64,000 nucleotides of DNA from Varroa destructor (Eukaryota > Arthropoda > Arachnida > Mesostigmata > Varroidae): positions 66,293,282 to 66,357,281 of the forward strand of contig NW_019211454.1 in assembly GCF_002443255.2 (NCBI RefSeq), in the 5' to 3' direction. Shown here one piece after another: positions 53,801 through 62,947 of this stretch. The notes beneath the pieces are model-generated. The model was not told where the DNA came from and made no database searches. It saw nothing but the letters and a program-made list of their open reading frames with translations. How positions within the stretch are numbered: the first letter of the stretch is position 1; each line of letters starts with the position of its first letter. A program made the translations under genes and the position numbers.

Positions 53801-56800
53801 TTTCATAATTGGGATACTCTAAGAAAAAGTACTAGGCAGGTTTAAACTAGATGATTTAACCCACTATACAGAAACTCATTCTGCCCAAACGTCTTTGTCA
53901 AACGCAATGCAACAGACGAATCTGACGGACAATTTCAATTACAGTTACAACTTACCAGGTCCAAGGGGTACGTGAAGTGTACTAAGTTGGTTAGCGCTAA
54001 GGAAGTCTTCTTGCTTCACTCGAGAACGGTCAACAGAACTGAGACGAGCAAAATTTGTTAGTTTCCGACGAACTGCGCAAGCATACGCAGAAATAAGCGG
54101 TACCGACGGTAACTGCGGAAGAAGATCAAAACGATCAGATACTGTTCGTTCATGGAAGCCGTTCGCAGTCCTGACAACGGACGAAGGTCGACCGAGGCCT
54201 AGTGTAGTAATGTCGATACCCTGGCTTGCAATCCAATCAGGCGTGTCTGCAGTTGAATAAACGACTATGAACGTTAACAAGCGAGAACTGTGCTCGATGA
54301 GAACTTACTGTATGTAACGTCACTACGGTCAAATACAAGTAGACCGTTTTTCATTTGAAGCGATAAACTAAATCTATAATACGATTAGTAGTAAGCTTAG
54401 GCGTACGGGTCCAACAGAAGTGCCATTGAGGGGGCGATGATCATTGTCACGATGGCTGTGTAGTGAACCATCGCAAATAAAGAAAGTCCTATAGCAACAT
54501 ACCTCGCATTAGTGTAAAATATAACGGATTTTTCCAAAACAAGCTTCCTTTAGAATTTCTCAATATTTTATGTGAGCTCTATGGCGCGCAGTCAATTAGT
54601 ACTATATTTGTTACTCAATTTAGATACTAACCGTATTTGTTCTGTCGTTTCTTATGCAGATTGACTGGATCATTATTGTTGAACTGGTAGAGATGCAGGT
54701 GCCGCACATCGTTGACGTGATTGAGGACATTCTCATAGCGAGGCGTCATCCACTTGCCGGTTAAGGAGTCGTACACTTTGTCTCCCATATGCAGCAACAA
54801 TGTCACCGGATCAAGGATTCCTCCCTGAAAGTCGACAGGCACGTAGAATGTAGGTGTCGAATCGTAGATGATATGGCCGTATGGGCCTCTTAGAACTTCC
54901 TTGACGACCTCCCCGTACCGATCGAAGATAAGCGTTGGACTCCCATTGTGATCTGTGGCCACGTAAAAACTGTCCTTGTTAACCAAGATGTGAATGAGAA
55001 AATCGTTGTTGTCATAAATTAGGCTCATGCTACGACCATCGGCATTGTTGTAGATGTGCGTTACGAGATGTGGCCGGGTGAGGTCGGCGTAGAAGAACTG
55101 AGTCATATTTCCAAAATGGTCCTTTCGCATAGCTAGCCGATTTTGCGCGTCGTAGAAGTATTTGACTTCGTACTTGCCGCGCGTCCCTGACATTGCCTTG
55201 ATCAGCTGACCTTTCACGTTATATTGGAATCGTTCCTCGGCTCTCTGTACGACAAAGCCTCGATCATTAACGACAAATGGAGTTTCGCCAAAGCGGAGAA
55301 TCCGGTCACCCACGTCGTGGAGAATCTCGATTTTATTTCCCATATACCGCATAGTCACAATGTTTCCATTATCGTCGTATTGGAAATTCCATCGGTCTTT
55401 GCCGACCATTTCGATAAGCTGGTTATCAAGATCGTACGTGAAGTTTTGCGTACGCATCTGGCTTCCGCCCTGCAAACGCATTAGGGTTTTACTTTGCATT
55501 AGGTTGTTGCTGTCGCCGTAGGAGCACTCAAGGTTGTAGACCTCCTTCTCGGCGATCAAGAGGCCGCGCTGCTGGATTCGCCCAAGGCCGTCCGTAAGCT
55601 GAGTGAAGGTGGCGACGCCGTCGGCCAGTATCGTGTCGTTAGGATTTTGTGTGTAGACACGGAACGGGCCAATTTGTTCCCGTTGTCCAGTTTGAGCTTC
55701 ATAGCTTAACTCAATGTCGGCGAATTGAAGTGTGCCCACTCGAGCACGAATGTGCTTCGGCCGGAACCAATTGTCGTACTGGTAGTGGAAATTGGCCGTC
55801 GTCAACTGGAACTTTGAGTAGAACTTTGCAACACACTGAGTCAACATGGGGCCATCGTAGAAGTAGTCGTATTTCACTTCAACATCACTTTCGACCCAGG
55901 CCTCGCTCTTGACGAAACCAGTAGATGTGTAATTGGTTACCACTTTGCCACCGCCATAAACTACAGCGGCGAGCAAGCTTTGATTATTGTAACGGTATAG
56001 CACGCGACCATTGTCACCTGGGAAGATTTTAAGTACAGGCTGGCCCCTATCATTATAATAGACTGTTAGTGGTCCATGGTTGCCGGGCGGAGTATATAGC
56101 AGTTTGTAAAAACCAATTGATACGAGCACCTGGTACGTGTGCATTGTCGATTTCGGTGTCGTAACGCTTTCAAGTCCGCCATTTTTATCGTACGTTAGCA
56201 AGTACTCGCGACCGCTGGGCATCTTGACCTTGGTTGGCTTGCTTAGGCCTTCGTAGCTGTACTGCATCTTGCCCTCGTTAGCTAGCTTGACCTCACTTAA
56301 CAATCCACTTCGGTCGTATGTATAACTCTCTTGCATTGCTCCCTGGCTCCATCCAGATGGCCTGCCTAAACGGTCGTATTGAATATTCAAGGGCACTTTA
56401 ACGTCGGTCGGTAAATATTGGATCGGCCTAGAGAATGTGTCGTATTGAATGACAAGGAATGGTCTACGAGAAGCGTTGTATACCATTTCCCTGTCTGCCA
56501 TCCAGTCGTACTCAGTCTTCAGATACTGAGTAGTGTTCACCTGTAACCGAGAAAGCCGACAAACGACGAACGAACATGACTGTAAGCAAAGCCAATGCTA
56601 AGGTTGAGCGTTACCCTGTGCCGCTTTGCTTGCACATCCGGTTCAATGAGCGCCTGCCCGCATTGAACAAACATTTGATTTACCGTCACTTACCAGCAAA
56701 GTCCTCTCAACGGCTGTCACCGCGTCGGCAACCGGAGCGTCGCGTTGTTCTCGGCGAGTAAACTTAACGTCGTACTTCCACTCGAGCGAGTTACTAACTC

Positions 56801-59800
56801 CGGTCTCACCTTCACCTTCGGTGTATACTGTCTGTTTGATCGGTATGGGGAACATGCCGGCCTGCACAGGCAGGAGCTGGGTGAGCACCTTGTGGGTGGC
56901 TGCCTCCCAGAGAGCGGAAGTCTTCCACGGAGCCCGCACCTCGATCGCGCCATCCTGGTGCATCCGTGATTCTAAACTAATGCCCCCTAAAAGAGCACAA
57001 ACAATTTGGTATATAGGACGCTAGTTAAGAGAGTTGAAAGAAAAAAATCGTATGCAAATTAATGCAATATTGTATTTATAGTCGAGCAGGCAAATGCTCT
57101 TAGTATACTCGTAAAATCGTTCTCGGATCAGAAACGTACGTTGTTGTCAGAGTACAATGAAAATTTGCTTTTGATAGGTGCAAACATACGCTCGAAAGGG
57201 TATAGCTATAAAGCAGCTATCTCACCAAAGGTTTACTAGAATAGACGCCCAGTATCACGAATGGCCACAGAGAATACAACACAATATAAGCTAGCTACTC
57301 AAAACCGACGATATAAGACTTGCGTCGTTCAGAGAAGTGGTTGTTGGAAACGATGAAATATGCCCAGTCAATCTGCCGGATCACGCGGCTGATAAAGCCA
57401 ACACAAAAGTTCATATTATTTACATTTTTCTTCTATGATAAAATCCGTATCCATTGAAAGTAATTTGCTCAGCAGGGAGGGAAAATGGGGGATATATTTG
57501 ATTTTAGAAACTTATTTTAACGAAACATGATCATCAGAGTGCAACGAGGATGATCTGATATAGCGTCGAGTTCGTTTTCACTACAATTTAGCCCGTGTTA
57601 GTAGGTGTTGCGCGAAGATACTGTTGATGAAAGATACAGTTCAGATGGAAAGTTCATCAGCTAGCCGCCAGCGGCGATCACGCAAATGACGACAACGAAA
57701 ATTGAATGCACTCGCCAGAGTGACGTGCGTATGACGATTAGAGTAGCCATCATTGCGACTGATGAATCGCTTGGAGAGTCCCTTGTTGTCCTTGTCACTT
57801 GCTAGCCCGTCTCCTGAACCTGCTGCAGCCGGTAGAATCCCACCTCAGCAGGCAAAGGCTGGACTGAGACTCTCCGAGGCATAAACGACACGGGGATGCT
57901 TGTAGAGCAGAGGTTAACGTACTATTGCGATTTGTGTGCCCAGTTTTCGAAAGCAAACCATTGCTACGTACAAGCAGTGCTCGCTAACCTACTGACTATA
58001 GTGCCTATACATAACACCTCAATTCACTTACGTCTATGTATATATAAGGAAGCCAAATTGTGTTTGCGAAAGCCGTCGGTAGAACACGAAAGCAAACAAC
58101 GAAAGCGGGACAAGCGAATATAGAAACATACGATTGAATTTCTTTAATGTTATTTATGCACAACGTCACCGCGACACTTTCGACGGTCAAGTAGCTGACC
58201 GAAAAACCAGGGGTATTCATACAAAATATGTGAGTACACGCGCATGCGTGTAATTAGTGCCATGAGCGTTTGTAAGAAAAAAGGTTCGCACTTAATCAGC
58301 AATCAACTTCATCTTTACTTTAGAGAAAAATTAAATAAGCCGCAGAACTTCTTAGAACCCCGTTGAGATCGTTGTAACTTACGTGCAGTAGTGGTGACGC
58401 TGGATCCTTTAACAACGACAATATCTGTGAACTTGTCGTCCTTCGCAGAAACAGCTGCGCCACGATCGGACAGATCAAACTCGAGTTCAACTACTTTGCC
58501 TGAGGGCTTGACAACATTCGTGAGACGGCCATTCTCATCGTAGATGTAATGGAACGTCATCCCGTTCGAATCGTGCCTGGAGAGCAATAGGCCAGTCACC
58601 GGCTCATATTCAAAATTGTACTGTAAATTATCAGCGTTGGTAAACGAGAGCAGCTGTTTTTGCTTGTTAACAAATACGCGACACTTATGGCCTCGAGCAG
58701 TTTCGATGCTGAACATATTATTCGCCGAGTCTCGAAGGAAAGCCACTTTATTGCCGGAGGCATCGGTTACAGCACTTAGCTTGCCGAGCGACGTGTTGAC
58801 ATTATAGAGAAATGTATATTTGGTCTTGCCGGTCAGCGCGCTCTTGGTAAGTATATGCTGGCCATACTTGTTGAATACGTACACCTCGTGGTTCTCGGGA
58901 AAGGCGACATGATATTCATTGTCACCTGTTGACTCGGGCAGGTACGGTACCGCTGACAGAATCTGCACGGAGAAAGGAGAAACATCTGCTTAACGGTCGA
59001 ATGAAGACTGCATGAAATCATGCTCTAGTAAAGAAAGGCCGCTTTTTCCTGGTTGCTTTTTTCTGTTCTGGTCAGTGCGAGCAAAAGCAACGAACTGAGT
59101 TCTCCCTTTTTATGAGATTAACTACGTTTTTTGCGAAGCGTCATACAGCTTCAAACTTACTTTGAAATCCGCGACATCTGCAATGTGCACGGTGCCATCA
59201 CTGGTAACAGTGAGCGAAGAGATGCCATGTAGGCGGGTTTCGACGGCCAGTTGACTACCGGTGTCCTCACACAAGCGGCATGTCGACGTGTTGGCATTTT
59301 TAGGACAGCCCCACATGCAGTGCGCAGGACGTTCTCGGCCGGCGAAGTGGATCATTTCACCGTCTGGCCGGAGCGCATGCACCTTATAGTTGTCTCGCTG
59401 ATCTACCTCGGCCAAGTACATGACCCCAGTGGGGCCAAATGCGAACGAAATTAGGGTGCCGAGATTCTTCGAGGCGTTCTTGTCATACTTATTTGTTTTC
59501 CCCTTGGCCTCTTTACAATACGACGGTTGACCGACAACAGCAGTTACTCTTTAAGTGAGGCAGAAGATTAAATATAGGTTAGTCTTGTTGCTGAAATAGA
59601 ATACTTTAGACTCGAGTCCACAACGATTTGCGTGAGATTCTCTGTTTACCTACCAGGGTATACCTCCCGTTGTTTGGCAAGTTCTGTTTTTTGTAACCTT
59701 TCATTAGTATTTCAGTAGTAGTCCCTTTTTGGGAGTTATTACCTTTTGTCCTTGGTGAGTTTTATGATCATATGATCATCGATGAAATAGAGCGAATTAT

Positions 59801-62800
59801 CAATAGGATTGATAGCAAGTTCTGTCGGCCAGCGTAACTTGGTCTGTCCTATTAGCAGAGTTCCGGCACATGGGATTGGTCTCCATTGGTGACGTCCTCT
59901 GGGACCCCCGATAACCGTGTGGATCACGCCGCGTTTGTCAACCATCCGGATTCGTGGACCATCAGCAAAGTACAGGGTGTTGTCTACTGAAAACGCCAGT
60001 CCTATGAAAAAGTCAGAAACGTATAATTAGCCCATGGACCCATGAATATACCTGGCCATACGCTGTCGCAATAATCTCTTACTGTACACAACTATGACAG
60101 AGGATTAACTCCTTTTTGAAATGTATAACCTCAATAGCCAAGTTTCTTATAGTTTGAATGGCCGATAGACAAACACACACACGATGCACTTAGTAGAAAG
60201 CAGATCTTATCCAACAAGTTTTTTTAGCTTCGTATTACCGTTAACAAATTATAGTGAACGTCAGCCCCAATTCTTTTTTTTACACTATCTGTATAATAAA
60301 TGTTTTTTTTTTTTACTTCCACAGTATGTCGTATATTTCTTGCTATTTAACAAGTTATGAATGCAAGAGATGCAACATATGACGACAGCAACTCTCAACA
60401 TAGTTAACGAAAGAGCAACTACGCCACCTACTTATAAGCGGTGGCCTATAATATATACTACAAGTATCACTACTTGTGCTTGAAAAACGAAAATAGAAAC
60501 GAATATCGCTAGCTAGTGTATGCCTCACTACCGAACGGAGGCACGTCGAATTGTAGGAACAAACAGGCTAGATAATCCATCACGTACACTAGCCGATTTC
60601 GATTCTTTGCCCTTGATCCGGGATTTGCTTTCTTACGACCTTAAAGCCCACAGGCGTAATCTATCTTTGTATGCTAACCTCACGAGAAATACTCTCTTGG
60701 CTGGATTGAACGTACGAACGCACTTTCACCAAAGATGATGTTCAATTTATGACCGTAAAACTTGGATGGCCTCCGTTTATCGAGGCAGCATCACGTTGAT
60801 ATAGTCTCAAATCGAGGAACAACATACAACACAATATCATACACAATAGAGTCCTGCATCAATGATTAGCTAAATATTTCAGGTGACCCTTGTGCAGATA
60901 GGGATTTCGTTAGAAGTAGCGACGTGCAATTTTAATACGCCTCTGTGTATTTTTGGCAACATTTGAAGAGCAACGATACTAAAACGGAATTACAAAAATT
61001 ATATTCATATTATATCAACCCTTCAAAATAACTTTACGAAGAGAACGGTTTTTTCTCGCGTGTGGAGCCAAGATACCTGCAATGACTAGATTTGCCCGAT
61101 GCACATATCATTTATTACACAGAACAGCCGCCATATTGATTAATAATAATAATCATTATTTCAGCATAATCTATAAATAAATATATATGTATATATAATA
61201 AACATTACTGATATTGCTGCCCGTATTGCGACCTAGATGATTATCATCATCACCAAAAAGGATTCGCTTATCTTACCTTTCGGATAGTGCAGCTTCGCTT
61301 CCATGGCTCCCGTACCGTCTCCGCAAAGATCAATGTCAGGGTCAACACATCGTTTGCCATTGCCTACGACGCTGTCGGCTGTGTTGCCCTCTGCCGCTTC
61401 CAAGTGTTTGTCTAGTTGTACGCGTACAATCTGGTACATCTCAGGGTCAGAGATGTAAAGATGGCCATCCGTAGGCGACAGTGCGATATGGTACTGATAC
61501 GTCAGTTGATCGGGCAGATTTCTGATCATGCGGTAGCGGGAAAAATAGAACGGACGAGACGTGCAGCGATGGCAGCAATGTATGATTTAATTTAAATCGC
61601 TATATAGATGACGCTCTCATAGAAAATCATTTCAACCAACGCAGCTAACACTGTTATACTACAGATCTGTCTTGGAAACTAACCGTCTTCAAAAAGGCCT
61701 TCGCTAATATATCAGCGAAACTTGCGCTGGTCGATTAACAGAGTGATGGGAAATCCGCTGAGTTACGGAACGCATCGTTTCGAGCGTCATCGAACCGTGC
61801 GTATGTATTTAGAACATAATGACAAACGGGTGCATCGTGCTTCATTAATCTATTTGAAATTACGAGTTGGCCTCGGTTATTTGCTAGATATTTTGAAGGC
61901 CAAGATTTACGAGGGCGAAAAGCTAGACAACTAACTAATTGAAGTAAGTGGCCAAGTGGAATTTATATATAGATCAAATTGAAGAGGACTGTAAAAATCG
62001 CCAGGTGTTGGTGTATACGACTATAGCTGAGAGGTAACCACTATCTGTATTTCGTTAAACTCTTCTTAATTTTTCATATACTCATCATGGCGCTAACCAG
62101 TAGTTTACTGAACTACTTACTTGAGGGTGTAGACCGTATAGACTTGCCCAGAAGGTGTAATTCGCCTTATGAGATTGTGATCTCCGACGTAGATGCTACC
62201 ATCTGGCCCTGATGTAAGCGTGATAGGATTTTCGAGTTTATTGCCTTGCGCTCGACCGGTGCATTCAGGACAGATTCGCGAAGTTCTTTTTCGGCCTGTA
62301 CCAATTAAAGTCTGAATAACTCGTGGCTGATGCTTAAAGTACACGGTAGAACCGTCACCCTTCTGTAAAACGCCTTCGTGGAAATTATACCGATGATGGA
62401 TGTCAAGGTTCCACTGGCCTAACTCCGAGATATCCATGTCGAAGCCACGCAAAGTCGTTGATTGTGACGTCCATATCGTTTTGTCACAGTTCGTGTACTG
62501 ATAACCAACGTACACTACAAAAAAAAAAGAAGAATTCACTAATCAGATTTTTTTCAAAGAGACCTTTGATTGTGGCAAAAAAAAACCTTGCTCTGTTCGT
62601 AAACTTCCTGGAGTCACTGAACGAACTTGCATAGTTTTGAGTAAATGGCTATCTTTATTTTATATGTATCCTTACTTACCCAGTACAGTGGTTAAACCGT
62701 ATACTTTTTGCTTGTAAACATTGCGTTTGTTCCAAGCATAGGTGAACTTGATATCGGGATCTGCCTCGAACGTTTTCTCAAACAGTATACCCTCAACGAC

Positions 62801-62947
62801 GATTCGTAGCTGCACAAGCTTCAGCTCTTTGGACACTTGTGATGGCGTTAGTTGCAAGTGAATAGTTGACAAGTACCCCTGGCTGTGACTGCTTTGATAG
62901 ACCAGACGGAGATCAGACCCAGGAATCGGGAGCGCTTCTTGGATCAC
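47246..62947 (-). CDS. Ten-m: Teneurin (Ten-m/Odz family), 3' half of the gene, ten exons, partial at 5' end
   Basis: Teneurins are large type II single-pass cell-surface proteins that act in neuronal partner matching, synapse organisation and cell adhesion, through homophilic contacts and latrophilin binding. Ten minus-strand exons join in frame into 1744 residues plus a TAG stop. Visible domains, in window-relative residues: FN-plug about 1-110, NHL propeller about 130-520, YD-repeat shell about 520-1370, RHS-associated core about 1370-1445, internal linker about 1446-1530, and ABD/Tox-GHH-like region with TCAP segment about 1540-1744. Every intron is GT-AG and most donors read GTAAG. Intron sizes in gene order are 165, 599, 1275, 194, 198, 1396, 153, 385 and 6102 bp. 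No stop or frameshift interrupts the exons, so it looks functional. The first placed exon begins in phase 0 after an acceptor, so upstream exons lie outside the window. Family assignment is near certain. Choosing Ten-m over the arthropod paralogue Ten-a is inference from overall resemblance. Confidence 0.95.
49430..50590. other. GC-richer, locally CpG-rich island in the last teneurin intron
   Basis: This stretch stands out from the AT-rich intron, most strongly at about 50270-50410 where CpG and GCGC motifs cluster. A 163-codon minus-strand frame (49971-50462) and two shorter overlapping frames fall here. They show no domain, and no good splice acceptor is visible at the upstream edge of the longest one. 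It could be an intronic regulatory element, an old repeat or an unidentified exon. Confidence 0.4.
50911..50924. repeat. A14 run next to an AGATATA-rich stretch
   Basis: Fourteen A residues preceded by loosely repeated AGATATA units (about 50868-50900), in the last teneurin intron. Confidence 0.8.
51320..51340. repeat. (GCT)7 trinucleotide repeat
   Basis: Seven exact GCT units (AGC on the teneurin sense strand) inside the last teneurin intron, preceded by GTGCT and followed by ACT. Confidence 0.95.
51905..51935. repeat. Inverted repeat with 10-bp arms
   Basis: The arms AAAAATCTGA (51905-51914) and TCAGATTTTT (51926-51935) are exact reverse complements with an 11-nt spacer, in the last teneurin intron. 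Confidence 0.8.
52910..53480. other. GC-richer island in the last teneurin intron, near exon w9
   Basis: A run of GC-rich sequence with CAGCAG/GCTGCT-like words. Frames on both strands (53106-53405 minus, 53179-53442 plus) are open because stops are scarce in this composition. Their products are low-complexity Ala/Arg/Ser mixtures and I do not recognise them. Confidence 0.4.
53956..54246 (-). CDS. Ten-m: Teneurin exon w9 (internal linker)
   Basis: This exon encodes residues 1446-1542 plus one base. It starts DTPDWIASQGIDITTLGLG, equivalent to the DVNSWLVTFGFHLHNAIPG region after the RHS core, and has FDLLPQLPSVPLISAYACAV further on. In teneurin structures this linker passes through the inside of the shell before the C-terminal region leaves it. 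Acceptor CAG at 54247-54249; donor GTAAGTTG after CCT G, phase 1. Conservation is lower than in exon w8, but the phases agree on both sides (2 + 96 codons + 1). Confidence 0.9.
54247..54631 (-). other. Teneurin intron w8-w9 (385 bp)
   Basis: An AT-rich phase 1 intron with donor GTTAGT and acceptor TTCAACTGCAG. No other feature is seen. Confidence 0.88.
54632..56540 (-). CDS. Ten-m: Teneurin exon w8 (main YD-repeat shell and RHS core)
   Basis: A single 1909-nt exon encoding residues 810-1445 plus one base. It carries many YD-type repeats, including YDTFSRPIQYLP, YDRLGRPSGW, YDRSGLLSEV, YDKNGGLESV, YDDNGNIVTM and YFYDAQNRLAM. The hallmark FFYADLTRPHLVTHIYN is present, followed by ATDHNGSPTLIFDRYGEV. 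The RHS-associated core is GGILDPVTLLLHMGDKVYDS then LTGKWMTPRYE and LHLYQFNNNDPVNLH. Several NxS/T sequons (NTTQ, YNAS, NYTS, NFTY, NMTQ) fit an extracellular location. Acceptor: TTCTCGGTTACAG, so the leading GTG is an internal valine. Donor: GTTAGTATC after TAC G, phase 1; it is less canonical than the others. The stretch is open throughout its 636 codons, far beyond chance. Confidence 0.98.
56541..56693 (-). other. Teneurin intron w7-w8 (153 bp)
   Basis: The shortest intron of the gene, phase 0, with donor GTAAGTGAC and acceptor TTTCTCGGTTACAG. Nothing else is seen in it. Confidence 0.9.
56694..56986 (-). CDS. Ten-m: Teneurin exon w7 (YD shell)
   Basis: This exon encodes residues 712-809. 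Its first two bases complete an arginine codon, followed by GISLESRMHQDGAIEVRAP, similar to the DGSLRIIYASG region of other teneurins. Later come SNSLEWKYDVKFTRREQ, matching LVEWRFRKEQ, and AVTAVERTLLV across the junction. Acceptor: CTCTTTTAG at 56987-56988. Donor: GTAAGTGAC after CTG, phase 0. The exon is among the most diverged parts of the gene, but it is held by exact phase agreement on both sides (2 + 97 codons) and by the good match of the joined sequence into exon w8. Confidence 0.9.
56987..58382 (-). other. Teneurin intron w6-w7 (1396 bp)
   Basis: A phase 1 intron with donor GTAAGTTAC and acceptor TGTGCTCTTTTAG. It includes a GC-richer part at about 57640-57900. A 75-codon plus-strand frame at 57896-58123 shows no family resemblance. 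No further exon was recognised. Confidence 0.8.
58383..58962 (-). CDS. Ten-m: Teneurin exon w6 (start of YD-repeat shell)
   Basis: This exon encodes residues 519-711 plus one base. It runs from the end of the NHL domain (ILSAVPYLPESTGDNEYHVA) into the beta-hairpins of the YD/RHS shell. Examples are NHEVYVFNKYGQHI, LSAVTDASGNKVAFLRDSAN, LQYNFEYEPVTGLLLSRHD and the canonical repeat YIYDENGRLTNVVKPSG. YD repeats build the large spiral barrel that encloses the C-terminal region, an architecture shared with bacterial Tc-toxin and RHS shells. The acceptor is CAG at 58963-58965. The donor is GTAAGTT after GCA C, leaving phase 1. The frame stays open past the donor, but those residues lack homology, so the splice site sets the end. 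Confidence 0.93.
58963..59160 (-). other. Teneurin intron w5-w6 (198 bp)
   Basis: A short phase 0 intron with donor GTAAGTTTG and acceptor TTTCTCCGTGCAG. Nothing else is seen in it. Confidence 0.9.
59161..59548 (-). CDS. Ten-m: Teneurin exon w5 (last NHL blades)
   Basis: This exon encodes residues 389-518. After the acceptor it reads VTAVVGQPSYCKEAKGK, the counterpart of RIAAGRPMHCQ, then ISFAFGPTGVMYLAEVD, a Cys-rich loop (CMWGCPKNANTSTCRLC), and the final blade SDGTVHIADVADFK. The open frame reaches well upstream of the first in-frame Met at 59421. The real 5' boundary, 59548, is set by phase (one base in, 129 codons, phase 0 out) and by homology. The donor GTAAGT directly after AAA is strong. 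The Cys cluster matches the DCKNDANCDC loop of vertebrate teneurins. Confidence 0.94.
59549..59742 (-). other. Teneurin intron w4-w5 (194 bp)
   Basis: A short phase 2 intron with donor GTAATA and acceptor ...CCTCACTTAAAG. A second AG two bases further on (59547-59548) would shift the frame, so the first is the working acceptor. Confidence 0.85.
59743..60001 (-). CDS. Ten-m: Teneurin exon w4 (NHL blades)
   Basis: This exon encodes residues 303-388 plus two bases. It starts GLAFSVDNTLYFADG, equivalent to GMAIDKNGLIYFVDG, continues with RIRMVDKRGVIHTVIGG, and then has LRWPTELAINPIDNSLYFID, matching [20 protein letters not shown] of other teneurins almost position for position. The acceptor is CATAG at 60002-60006, and the first two exon bases complete a glycine codon. 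The donor GTAATAAC is weaker than the other donors of this gene. It follows AAA AG, so codon 389 becomes arginine after splicing. Confidence 0.95.
60002..61276 (-). other. Teneurin intron w3-w4 (1275 bp)
   Basis: A phase 1 intron, AT-rich, with donor GTAAGATAAG and acceptor TTTTTCATAG. It contains T-runs near 60270-60315, a short TAA repeat at about 61141-61153 and an AT-rich stretch at about 61165-61200. A 72-codon plus-strand frame at 60520-60738 has no recognised family. No further exon is seen. Confidence 0.85.
61277..61521 (-). CDS. Ten-m: Teneurin exon w3 (NHL blade)
   Basis: This exon completes codon 221 as AAA (lysine) and encodes residues 221-302 plus one base. The blade core is YHIALSPTDGHLYISDPEM, matching the YYLATDPVTGDLYVSD pattern of the family. 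It is followed by VVGNGKRC and the glycine-rich LCGDGTGAMEAKLHYPKG, equivalent to ARCGDGGKAVEATLMSPKG. The acceptor AG is at 61522-61523, preceded by a pyrimidine-rich run. The donor is GTAAGATAAG after AAA G, leaving phase 1. Length 245 equals 1 + 81 codons + 1, which agrees with both neighbouring exons. Confidence 0.94.
61522..62120 (-). other. Teneurin intron w2-w3 (599 bp), at the NHL splice-insert position
   Basis: A phase 2 intron with donor GTAAGTAG and acceptor ...ATGATCAG behind a pyrimidine-rich run. It interrupts the protein between the first and second NHL blades, where vertebrate teneurins carry an optional seven-residue insert. A 70-codon plus-strand frame at 61725-61934 has no recognised family and looks like chance. 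I did not identify a cassette exon by eye. Confidence 0.85.
62121..62514 (-). CDS. Ten-m: Teneurin exon w2 (end of FN-plug, start of NHL beta-propeller)
   Basis: This exon encodes residues 90-220 plus two bases of codon 221. It opens with YVGYQYTNC, equivalent to the VGYEYESC motif of other teneurins. It carries the short Cys motif CPECTGRAQGN and then the first NHL blade, with PDGSIYVGD followed by LIRRITPSG. NHL repeats form a six-bladed propeller that is a contact surface in teneurin adhesion. The acceptor is a long T-tract ending in TAG at 62515-62517. The exon ends ...CTC AA before donor GTAAGTAG, leaving phase 2. Two bases in plus 130 codons plus two bases out equals the 394-nt length, which supports both boundaries. 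Confidence 0.95.
62515..62679 (-). other. Teneurin intron w1-w2 (165 bp)
   Basis: A short phase 1 intron. The minus strand reads GTAAGTAAG at the 5' end and a T-rich run ending in TTTTTTGTAG at the 3' end. Nothing else is seen in it. Confidence 0.9.
62680..62947 (-). CDS. Ten-m: Teneurin exon w1 (FN-plug domain)
   Basis: This exon encodes residues 1-89 plus the first base of codon 90. It starts with VIQEALPIPG, which matches the teneurin VIEESLQIPG region, and ends with the conserved NVYKQKVYGL segment. This is the fibronectin-plug that closes the bottom of the YD shell in known teneurin structures. The acceptor is CAG at 62948-62950, and the donor GTAAGTAAG follows base 62680, leaving phase 1. 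The open frame begins with GTG, but this is an internal valine after a splice acceptor and not a translation start. The preceding exon, which should carry the TTR-like domain, is not recognisable in the remaining 1 kb of the window. Confidence 0.93.

Larger units (their letters stand above)
47854..53955 (-). other. Teneurin last intron w9-w10 (6102 bp)
   Basis: A phase 1 intron with donor GTAAGTTG and acceptor TTTACATTGCAG. It is the longest intron in the window. It holds GC-richer islands at about 49430-50590 (CpG-rich core about 50270-50410) and 52910-53480. It also has a (GCT)7 microsatellite, an A-run at 50911-50924, and a 10-bp hairpin at 51905-51935. Several frames of 100-163 codons occur, including 49971-50462 minus, but none resembles a known family or has a convincing acceptor. 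Residues encoded on either side of the intron align without a gap to other teneurins, so no constitutive exon is expected here. Confidence 0.85.

Noticed and set aside
55224..55912. Plus-strand frames of 86 and 87 codons
   Set aside because: Antisense shadows of teneurin exon w8.
56576..57024. Several plus-strand frames of 61-74 codons
   Set aside because: Overlap teneurin exon w7 and its flanks on the opposite strand; no similarity of their own.
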